Assembly (NCBI RefSeq): GCF_000787815.1
Contig: NZ_BBPO01000069.1
Coordinates: forward strand, 1-35,423
DNA from: Streptacidiphilus neutrinimicus
GTDB taxonomy: Bacteria; Actinomycetota; Actinomycetes; Streptomycetales; Streptomycetaceae
DNA: 35,423 nucleotides
Reading direction: 5' to 3'
Below, one piece after another: positions 24,413-30,645 of the stretch (the first letter of the stretch is position 1; every line of letters starts with the position of its first letter). The notes beneath the pieces are model-generated. The model saw nothing but the letters and a program-made list of their open reading frames with translations, searched no databases and had not been told where the DNA came from. Position numbers and translations under genes: made by a program.

Positions 24413-26629
24413 CTACTTGCGTCCCTGCGGGAGGAGCGCGACACCGGCCGGGGTCAGCGGTACCTGGAGTGCCACCGACGCCGGCTGTGCCGGCTTGGTC
24501 TGCGCCGGGGCGACCGCCGTGGGTGTCGCGGCCTTGGTGCCCGACGCAGCGGGTGCGGCGGGTGTGCCCGCGGAGCTGAGCGTGAGGGTCACCGCGCCCT
24601 GGAGCAGCTTGGGCGCCAGCCATCCGGAGAGCTCGCCCGCGTAGGCGGTGCCGGCGGCCGTCGCGCCGAGACCGAGCAGGCCCGGCTGAACCGTCCCGTT
24701 CGGCATGGTGACCGGGACCCGCACCCCGGACGGGGCCTGCACGGTGACGGTGCCGCCCACCCGGTAGGCCGTGACCTTGCCGGCGGACACCGCCGACTGC
24801 CAGGCGCTGCGCTGCTGCAGTTCGGCGCCGATCGCGGACTCGCGCAGGTTGACCATCGGGGCGTTGGCCGCCATCAGCTGGTTGTAGGTGGCGAACAGGG
24901 TGTCCAGCACCGGGTAGAGGATGCGGTCCTCGGCCAGGTTGGACTGGTGGGCGTAGTGCGGGTCGGGGTTGTCGCCGAGAACGTGGCCCATGTCGATCCG
25001 GGCCTCCAACGGCACGATGTAGCTGCTGTAGCCCGTCAACTCGTCCAGCGGGGCGGACAGGCAGGTGGTCGTCGCCGGGTTGGCGGTGCAGGTGCCGCTG
25101 CCGCCCTGGGAGGTGGCGGTGTAGAGCCAGTTGTACTCGTCGACCTCGTCGGCCACCTTGCCGGCGTTGTAGTAGACGTTCATCGGGAAGCGCGGCACGG
25201 TGAGCGCGTTGCCGACAGCCCGCTGGTCGGGCTCGCGGGAATGGTCGCTGCCCGTCCACTTGACGCCCTCGGCGTTCAGCGCGGGCGCGAGGTTGGGATT
25301 GTCGACGGGCTGCTGCGGCAGCGTCTTCAGGCCCGAGTGCTCCCCGGTGACCAGCTCGGCCCGGTCGATGGAGAGCCCGTGCCGGGCGGCCCAGGCGACG
25401 TTCTGGCTGATCGCGTTCTCGATGGTCTGCTCGTCGACCCAGGAGACGTTGCCGCTCGCGTCCGTGGTGCAGGACCAGGGGACCGTCGTGGTGTTCTGCA
25501 CGCAGCCCAGGAACGGGTGATCGTAGGTGTGGTCGACCCAGCGGAACGAGGACTTGTTCTGCAGCAGCGCGTCGGTCAGCGGGTCGTCGACCGTGCCGTT
25601 CTGGGTGGCGTCGTCGCTGCCGCCGCCATTGAAGAGGAAGTCGAAGGTGAAGTTGTGCACCTGCTCCCACTGCACGGCGTAGCTGACGTCGGCCGGGGTC
25701 ATCCGGATCTCGGAGGAGGCCGGGGCGCCCTGGCAGGCGGAGGCGGCGTCGCCGGGCGTGCACTTGGCCGTGGAGCTCCACCGGTCGTCCGGGAGCAGGA
25801 CGTCGTCGACGTTCATCGAGAAGTAGTCGCGGTCGAAGCCGAGGTGGATGCCCTGGGTCATCCAGTCGACGATGCCGCGGGCCAGCAGCCGGTACTGCTG
25901 CTGGTACTGGTTGTAGTCGAAGGTGAGCACCAGCTCGGAGACGCCGCCGTGGTCGTACTCGCCCGCGAGCACGCCCTGTGTGCCGCCCCCGCCCGGGATC
26001 GGCATGGTGACCAGCGGCGTGAACGCGGCCCCGGACGCCTGCGTGGCCAGCGGCGTGGCCAGATACCCGTAGCTCTCCGTCACGTTCGGGTCGTTGTCCT
26101 CGAAGGGGACGCTGCCCTTGAGGTAGTCGAAGGCGCCGCCGAGCCCGGCCGAGGTGACAATGCCCTGCATGCCGTCGAGCGCCCCGATGTAGCCGGGGCT
26201 CGCGGCCCAGTTGAGGCCGACGGCCGGCTGGGCGTAGGTGTAGGCGTCGACCTGGCGCACGCCGAACTGGGCCTCGTAGCTCCGCAGTGCGGCCATCTCG
26301 GCCGAACCGGCCGGGAACGGGGCGTTGTTGGGCAGCACCACGGCCTGGTACCGCCCCTCCGCCCGGCCGGAGCCGTCGGTGCCGCTGAGGAACGCGGCGT
26401 TGATCACCGGACGGCTCGCGTCGTTCAGGCTCACCCGGGTGTAGGGCGTGCCGGTGAGATCGAGCTCGTTGACGATGGCGGCCACGGACGGCCCTCCGTC
26501 GTCGACCACGAGCACCTTGAGGTCGATGCGCTGCGTGCCGCTCGCCGCCTGCGCCCCGGCCGCCGGCGTCATGCACGCCAGCAACCCCGCCGCGACGAAC
26601 GCGGCGGCCCATCGGGTCCTGCGACCCAT
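24413..26629 (-). CDS. Secreted polysaccharide deacetylase, Agd3/CE18-like
   Basis: Exported protein of 738 aa with a cleavable signal peptide (RRTRWAAAFVAAGLLACM, cleavage near AGAQAAS). Residues 35-270 form a Rossmann-like domain: LKVLVVDDGGPS, YQAVVLPNNAPF and RSYEAQFGVRQVDAYTY resemble the N-terminal part of the fungal galactosaminogalactan deacetylase Agd3. The deacetylase part follows, with candidate metal and catalytic residues Asp 275/276 (FSMNVDDVLLPDDRW), His 367 and 371 (VDHTYDHPFLGC) and His 431 (LVTGEHSGLK), matching the D-H-H layout of NodB-like/CE18 enzymes. A beta-rich region and an Ala/Pro/Thr-rich tail end the protein. The ATG 26629 has GGAGGGG five bases upstream. It begins the polysaccharide locus and should remove acetyl groups from the exported polymer. 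PelA carries this activity fused to its hydrolase; here they are separate. Confidence 0.75.
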   Translation of the reverse strand: MGRRTRWAAAFVAAGLLACMTPAAGAQAASGTQRIDLKVLVVDDGGPSVAAIVNELDLTGTPYTRVSLNDASRPVINAAFLSGTDGSGRAEGRYQAVVLPNNAPFPAGSAEMAALRSYEAQFGVRQVDAYTYAQPAVGLNWAASPGYIGALDGMQGIVTSAGLGGAFDYLKGSVPFEDNDPNVTESYGYLATPLATQASGAAFTPLVTMPIPGGGGTQGVLAGEYDHGGVSELVLTFDYNQYQQQYRLLARGIVDWMTQGIHLGFDRDYFSMNVDDVLLPDDRWSSTAKCTPGDAASACQGAPASSEIRMTPADVSYAVQWEQVHNFTFDFLFNGGGSDDATQNGTVDDPLTDALLQNKSSFRWVDHTYDHPFLGCVQNTTTVPWSCTTDASGNVSWVDEQTIENAISQNVAWAARHGLSIDRAELVTGEHSGLKTLPQQPVDNPNLAPALNAEGVKWTGSDHSREPDQRAVGNALTVPRFPMNVYYNAGKVADEVDEYNWLYTATSQGGSGTCTANPATTTCLSAPLDELTGYSSYIVPLEARIDMGHVLGDNPDPHYAHQSNLAEDRILYPVLDTLFATYNQLMAANAPMVNLRESAIGAELQQRSAWQSAVSAGKVTAYRVGGTVTVQAPSGVRVPVTMPNGTVQPGLLGLGATAAGTAYAGELSGWLAPKLLQGAVTLTLSSAGTPAAPAASGTKAATPTAVAPAQTKPAQPASVALQVPLTPAGVALLPQGRK

Positions 26630-26749
26630 GTCGTCCCCTCCCGGGCGCGCGCAGGCGTGACCGCACGCGCCGAAGCATCAGAGAAAGTGATCAGAAGAAA
26701 TGCGGAATCCCCGTAAGCCCCCACAGGCAGCTCGATTCGCTGCGTGAAC

Positions 26750-26796
26750 AGGCTAGGAGCGGGGTCTGCCGAGAAACGGTCCCGTTCCGCTTTCTC
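26750..26796 (-). promoter_or_regulatory. Possible promoter region of the polysaccharide locus
   Basis: Minus-strand TAGCCT (26755-26750) fits TANNNT but lacks a matching -35. An imperfect palindrome, GAGAAACGG ... CCGCTTTCTC (26771-26796), sits where the -35 should be and may be an operator. Transcription from here would give a leader of about 115 bases. Confidence 0.25.
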
Positions 26797-26836
26797 CACC
26801 CCTGGGCGTGAGATTCGGGACGAGAGTTTGATTTGC

Positions 26837-26854
26837 CTCACCCGATCCGGTGAG
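26837..26854. promoter_or_regulatory. Palindrome at the ycaQ promoter (CTCACC-N6-GGTGAG)
   Basis: Six-base perfect inverted repeat that overlaps the expected -35 position of the ycaQ-like gene, whose -10 is at 26874-26879. It is a candidate repressor site in the 257-base gap between the divergent deacetylase and glycosylase genes. Confidence 0.35.
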
Positions 26855-26873
26855 CGCTGTCAGTGGCCCGGCC

Positions 26874-26879
26874 TAGGCT
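26874..26879 (+). promoter_or_regulatory. -10 element for leaderless ycaQ-like transcript
   Basis: TAGGCT fits TANNNT and ends seven bases before the ATG at 26887. There is no ribosome binding site at the proper distance. This arrangement is typical of leaderless genes in streptomycetes. Confidence 0.5.
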
Positions 26880-26886
26880 GCGGGAC

Positions 26887-28071
26887 ATGGCGACACCTCT
26901 CGAGCTCTCCAGTGACCAGGCCCGCCGGATCGCCCTGCGCGCCCAGGGGCTCCTCGGCGCGCCGGACCGCCGCGGCGGTGTGCGGGCGATGCTGCGCCGG
27001 CTGGGCTCGGTGCAGTTGGACACCATCTCCGTGCTCGCCCGGTCGCACGAGCTGATCCCCTACGCCCGGCTCGGCGCGGTCGGGCGCGAGGCGGTGGAGG
27101 CCGCGTACTGGAGCGGCAACCGCTCGTTCGAGTACTGGTCCCATGCCGCCTGCGTGCTGCCGGTCGAGGAGTGGCCGCTCTTCGCCTTCCGGCGCCGGGC
27201 CTTCGAGCGTCGCGGCCACCGCTGGCACCGGATGGAGGACGCGGAGCGCTCCTGCGCCGAGATCGTCGCCAAGCTGCGCGGCGAGGGGCCGCTCACCACC
27301 AAGGAGTTGGGGGGCGCCAAGCGGGGCGGCGAGTGGTGGGACTGGTCCGAGTCCAAGATCGCCGTCGAGTGGCTGCTCGACACTGGCGTCGTGGTCTGCG
27401 CGGAGCGCCGCGGCTGGCGTCGCGTCTACGCGCTGGCGGAGCAGGCCGTCCCGGCCGAGCTCCTGGCGGCGGAGCCGGACGACGAGGCCTGCCTGCGGCA
27501 GCTGGTGCTGCAGTCCGGCCAGGCCCTCGGGGTCGCCACCGAGAAGGACTTGGCCGACTACCACCGGCTCCGGGTGGAGCAGGTCACCGCCGCGCTGCCG
27601 AGCTCGGGGCTGGTGCCGGTCCGCGTCGCGGGCTGGGAGCGGAACGGCTTGTCCGGGCGGCCGGCGCGGGCCTGGGCGGATCCCGCCGCCCTCGCCGCCG
27701 AGCCGCGTGGGCGTCACCGCACCACGCTGCTCTCCCCGTTCGACTCGCTGATCTGGGACCGCGCCCGCACCGAGCGGATCTTCGGCTTCACCCACCGCCT
27801 GGAGGCGTACACCCCCAAGCACAAGCGCGTGCACGGGTACTTCACGATGCCGCTGCTCGTCGGCGGCCGCCTGGTGGGCCGGGTCGATCCGGCCCGCGAG
27901 GGCACGACGCTGGTGGCCCGGCAGGCCTCGCTCACCACGCCGAGCGCCCTCCCGGCGCTCGCCGAGGCGCTGCGCGAGGCGGCGCAGTGGGTCGGCTGCT
28001 CGTCCGTGCGGGTCGAGCAGCTCCACGACGAGACGCTGCGGGCCCCGCTGGAGAAGCTGCTGGCCGCCTGA
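26887..28071 (+). CDS. Winged-helix DNA glycosylase, YcaQ/AlkX type
   Basis: Predicted interstrand-crosslink or alkylation DNA glycosylase, 394 aa, of the HTH_42 (AlkZ/YcaQ) family made of tandem winged helices. The catalytic motif is LGSVQLDTISVLARSHEL, giving Gln 43-Leu-Asp 45. This QxD form marks the YcaQ/AlkX branch, whereas AlkZ self-resistance enzymes carry QxQ. Other conserved parts are EYWSHAACVLPVEEWPLF, the SPFDSLIWDRARTERIF block near residue 285 and YFTMPLLVGGRLVGRVDP near 318. That points to general repair rather than protection against a self-made alkylating antibiotic, and no such biosynthetic cluster is seen. ATG 26887 is chosen over an upstream in-frame GTG because of the leaderless promoter. 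It is convergent with the response regulator gene, 10 bases apart. Confidence 0.9.
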   Translation: MATPLELSSDQARRIALRAQGLLGAPDRRGGVRAMLRRLGSVQLDTISVLARSHELIPYARLGAVGREAVEAAYWSGNRSFEYWSHAACVLPVEEWPLFAFRRRAFERRGHRWHRMEDAERSCAEIVAKLRGEGPLTTKELGGAKRGGEWWDWSESKIAVEWLLDTGVVVCAERRGWRRVYALAEQAVPAELLAAEPDDEACLRQLVLQSGQALGVATEKDLADYHRLRVEQVTAALPSSGLVPVRVAGWERNGLSGRPARAWADPAALAAEPRGRHRTTLLSPFDSLIWDRARTERIFGFTHRLEAYTPKHKRVHGYFTMPLLVGGRLVGRVDPAREGTTLVARQASLTTPSALPALAEALREAAQWVGCSSVRVEQLHDETLRAPLEKLLAA

Positions 28072-28081
28072 GCCGGGAGGG

Positions 28082-28750
28082 TCAGCCTATTTCGAGGATC
28101 TTCTCCCGCATCGCGTAGACCACGGCCTCCATGCGGGAGTGGAGCTGGAGCTTCTCCAGGATGTTGCGGACGTGGTTCTTCACGGTGTTCTCGCTGATGA
28201 ACAGCTGCTTGGCGATGTCCCGGTTGTTGAGCCCGGTGGCCACCAGCTTGAGCACCTCCATCTCACGGTCCGTCAGCCGGGGTGCGGGCAGCAACTCCTG
28301 TTGGTCGGTCCGCTTCTGGATCATCGACTTGAACTCCGTGAGCAGCTTGGCCGCCATGGAGGGGCTGATCTGCGACTGGCCGTCCGCCACGGCGCGGATC
28401 GCGGTGGCCACCTCGTCCGTGGAGATCTCCTTGAGCAGGTAGCCGGTGGCCCCCGCCTTGATCGCCTCGTAGAGGTCGGCCTCCTCGTCGCTGATGGTCA
28501 GCATGATGATCTTCGTGCTGGGTGCGACCTCCTTGATGGCCGTGCACGCCTCGATGCCGCCACGGCGCGGCATCCGCACGTCCATCAGGATGATGTCGGG
28601 CAGCAGGTCGGCCGCCTTCTCCACGGCCTCGGCCCCGTCCCCGGCCTCGCCGACGACGGCGATGTCCTCCTCCTGGGCCAGGACGATCTCCAGTCCACGC
28701 CGGAACAGCGCGTGGTCGTCCACGACCAGCACCCGGATCGGCTCCACCAT
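28082..28750 (-). CDS. NarL/LuxR-type response regulator (orphan)
   Basis: DNA-binding response regulator, 222 aa. The receiver domain (1-125) has the acidic pair DD (11-12), phospho-acceptor Asp 57 in DIILMDVRMP, Thr in MLTISDEE and Lys in YLLKEIS. A linker rich in Gln and Lys leads to a LuxR HTH (about 155-218): LTDREMEVLKLVATGLNNRD and ISENTVKNHVRNILEKLQLH. GGGGGAGGG five bases upstream supports ATG 28750, and an in-frame ATG at 28768 lacks such a site. No histidine kinase gene is adjacent. The position just downstream of the hibernation factor gene is conserved in streptomycetes as I remember it. Targets are unknown. Confidence 0.95.
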   Translation of the reverse strand: MVEPIRVLVVDDHALFRRGLEIVLAQEEDIAVVGEAGDGAEAVEKAADLLPDIILMDVRMPRRGGIEACTAIKEVAPSTKIIMLTISDEEADLYEAIKAGATGYLLKEISTDEVATAIRAVADGQSQISPSMAAKLLTEFKSMIQKRTDQQELLPAPRLTDREMEVLKLVATGLNNRDIAKQLFISENTVKNHVRNILEKLQLHSRMEAVVYAMREKILEIG

Positions 28751-28826
28751 CCGGTCCCTCCCCCTCATGGGCGGCTTTCAGCGACATGATTCCACGCTTC
28801 GTGGTGATCGCCATCACGCGCCAGAA

Positions 28827-28861
28827 GAGGGTTCCCCCGGAAGTGTGCCGGAGGAACCCTC
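28827..28861 (-). terminator. Terminator of the hibernation factor gene
   Basis: Arms 28827-28840 and 28848-28861 (14 bases, one mismatch) with a 7-base loop, 52 bases past the stop codon of the hpf gene and about 75 bases before the response regulator start. It separates the two transcription units. Confidence 0.75.
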
Positions 28862-28913
28862 GGTCATGCTGTGCCGCCCGTCCTGCTGTGGCGCTGCGCC
28901 GTCAGGCGGGCCG

Positions 28914-29537
28914 TCACTCCTCGACCTTCAGGTGGATCACACCGTAGTCGTATGCGTGGCGCCGGTAGACCACGCTCGGCTGGAGCGTGTCGGAGTCCAC
29001 GAACAGGTAGAAGTCGTGGCCGACCAGTTCCATCTCGTACAGCGCCTGGTCCAGCGCCATCGGTGCGGCGGGGTGGGTCTTCTCGCGGACCACCAGCGGC
29101 CCGTCACCCTCCACCGCCACGGATCCCTGCATCGTCCTCTTGGGCGGGCTCAGCTCCTCGGGCGTCGCCTGCCCCGGCGTGTCCGACAGCGCGGCGGTCG
29201 CCTGGGCGACGCTCATCGGCGCCCGGGGCCCCTTGCTGATCCGCCGTCGGTCCGCGGCCTTGCGCAACTGCGCGTCCAACTTGGCGGACGCGAGGTCGAG
29301 CGCGGAGTACGGGTCGGAGGAGCTCGCCTCCGCCCTGATCACCGGGCCACGGCTGCGGAGCGTGATCTCCACCTGGTCGGCGTGGTCGGACTGGCGCGGG
29401 TTGTGTTCCTTCGAGAGCTCCACGTCCACGCTGATCACCTTGCCGTCGAGCTTGTTGATCCGCTCGAGCTTCTCGGCGACGTGCCTGCGGAACCGCTCCG
29501 GAACCTCGGTCTTGCGACCCTTGACGACGATGTCCAC
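28914..29537 (-). CDS. hpf: Long-form ribosome hibernation-promoting factor
   Basis: Binds the 30S decoding centre and dimerises ribosomes in stationary phase or stress; 207 aa, the long form. The N-terminal RaiA/YfiA domain starts DIVVKGRKTEVPERFRRHV and has VDVELSKEHNPRQSDHADQV and VEITLRSRGPVIRAE. A charged linker (about 100-145) leads to the dimerisation domain with PMALDQALYEMELVGHDFYL and SVVYRRHAYDYGVIHLK. GTG 29537 has CGGAG six bases upstream. An in-frame ATG at 29564 would add nine residues not found in the family and lacks a ribosome binding site. The leader carries a hairpin and a cluster of GGAAC boxes. Confidence 0.95.
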   Translation of the reverse strand: MDIVVKGRKTEVPERFRRHVAEKLERINKLDGKVISVDVELSKEHNPRQSDHADQVEITLRSRGPVIRAEASSSDPYSALDLASAKLDAQLRKAADRRRISKGPRAPMSVAQATAALSDTPGQATPEELSPPKRTMQGSVAVEGDGPLVVREKTHPAAPMALDQALYEMELVGHDFYLFVDSDTLQPSVVYRRHAYDYGVIHLKVEE

Positions 29538-29564
29538 GCAGAACTCCGATCCTTCGCGCTTCAT

Positions 29565-29591
29565 GCCCGCGGACCCATAGGTCCGCAGGGC
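29565..29591 (-). promoter_or_regulatory. Leader hairpin of the hibernation factor gene
   Basis: GCGGACC-CATA-GGTCCGC with a flanking CCC/GGG extension across one bulged base (29565-29591). It ends 27 bases before the GTG start, just upstream of the ribosome binding site. It could affect message stability or translation. Confidence 0.4.
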
Positions 29592-29925
29592 CCGTCGAGT
29601 ACGCAGCCCCACCCGCTCGGGGGGTCGGGTGGAACCGCCCCTCTGTCCCCTTCATCCCCAGTGGGAACGGTGGGAACCCCATGGAACAACGGTTCCCCGG
29701 AATTCGCCTGTCCGACACGGGGCTGAAGCCCCCGAGTCAGGGAGCCATACGTCCTGCCGTCCAAATTCGCCGTGCGCGCGGTCCTTGTACAGCCCCCGCG
29801 CGGCAGCAGCCCCCGTTCGGATGAACATCACGTGAATGGCCCTCGTCATCGGGGTGGTCGGGGCACTCTTGGCACTCCTTCCGTGTGTACCTCCGACCGT
29901 ATCTCCTTCTCCGTGGGGAGGCTCC
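29592..29925. other. Divergent intergenic region between hpf and comF
   Basis: About 330 bases without a supported gene. It holds CCACCCG-N10-CGGGTGG (29609-29632), a cluster of GGAAC boxes including GGGAACC-N12-GGTTCCC (29672-29697), the near-palindrome GGGGCTGAAGCCCC (29719-29732) and a tandem GGCACTC (29862-29868, 29871-29877). Promoters for both genes must lie here, but I could not place convincing -35/-10 pairs. Confidence 0.5.
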
Positions 29926-30630
29926 GTGGAACGGTCACCGATTCGCGCCCTCGACGCCGTGTTGGACCTGCTGCTGCCCACCGTCTGCGTGGGCTGCGGC
30001 AGCCCCCACGCGCAGTTGTGCGCGCCCTGCCGCGTCGCGCTCGAGCAGCCCGACCCGAGCCGTGCCAGGCCCGGCCACCCGCCGCCCGGCCTGCCCGAGG
30101 TCTACGCGGCGCTGCCCTACGGCGGAGCCGTCAGACAGGCTCTGCTGGCCCACAAGGAACGCGGTGCGATGCGGCTCGCCGCGCCGCTCGGCCGCGCGCT
30201 CGCCCGCGCCGTGCACACGGCGGTTCCGCTTGCCCTCGCGCCTCACCGGTGCACCGCGCGCCCCCTGCTGCTGGTGCCGATGCCGTCCACGGCGTCGGCG
30301 ACCCGCGCCCGTGGCCACGACCCGACCATCCGTCTCGCGCGTGCCGCGACGGCGTCGCTACGCTCCCACGGCGTCCCCGCCCGCGTAGTCCCCGCACTCC
30401 GCCACGCCCGCGCCGTCGCCGACCAGGCCGGGCTCGACGCCCCCGCTCGCCGCCGCAACCTCGCCGGCGCGCTCCGCCTCACCCGAGGCGCCGACGCCCT
30501 CCTCCACACCGGCCATGTCGTGGTCGTCGACGACCTCGTCACCACCGGCGCGAGCCTCGCCGAGGCGACCCGTGCCCTCTCCGACGCCGGTGTCGACGTC
30601 CTGGCCGCCGCGGTCGTCGCAGCGGCGTGA
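29926..30630 (+). CDS. comF: ComF-family phosphoribosyltransferase-like protein
   Basis: Protein of 234 aa related to ComF/GntX. A zinc-ribbon-like CVGC and CAPC pair lies at residues 21-35, followed by VYAALPYGGAVRQALLAHKERG. The C-terminal type I phosphoribosyltransferase domain has VPMPSTASATRARGHDP, RRRNLAGALRL and the PRPP-loop HVVVVDDLVTTGASLAEA. ComF proteins serve DNA uptake in competent bacteria, but actinomycete members are of unclear function. GTG 29926 has GGGGAGG four bases upstream. An earlier in-frame ATG (29836) would add a hydrophobic stretch not found in the family. The stop codon is only 15 bases from that of the convergent lpqB. Confidence 0.9.
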   Translation: MERSPIRALDAVLDLLLPTVCVGCGSPHAQLCAPCRVALEQPDPSRARPGHPPPGLPEVYAALPYGGAVRQALLAHKERGAMRLAAPLGRALARAVHTAVPLALAPHRCTARPLLLVPMPSTASATRARGHDPTIRLARAATASLRSHGVPARVVPALRHARAVADQAGLDAPARRRNLAGALRLTRGADALLHTGHVVVVDDLVTTGASLAEATRALSDAGVDVLAAAVVAAA

Positions 30631-30645
30631 CCGCAGGCCTGCGCC

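Noticed and set aside
29538-29564. N-terminal extension of the hibernation factor from ATG 29564
   Set aside because: GTG 29537 has a well-spaced ribosome binding site and matches the family start. The extension has neither.
29862-29877. CIRCE-like HrcA element from the GGCACTC words upstream of comF
   Set aside because: The two words are direct repeats, and the inverted GAGTGC half-site with nine-base spacing is missing.
29836-29925. Hydrophobic N-terminal segment of ComF from ATG 29836
   Set aside because: The GTG at 29926 follows GGGGAGG and begins exactly where ComF similarity starts. The extra stretch is probably leader DNA.
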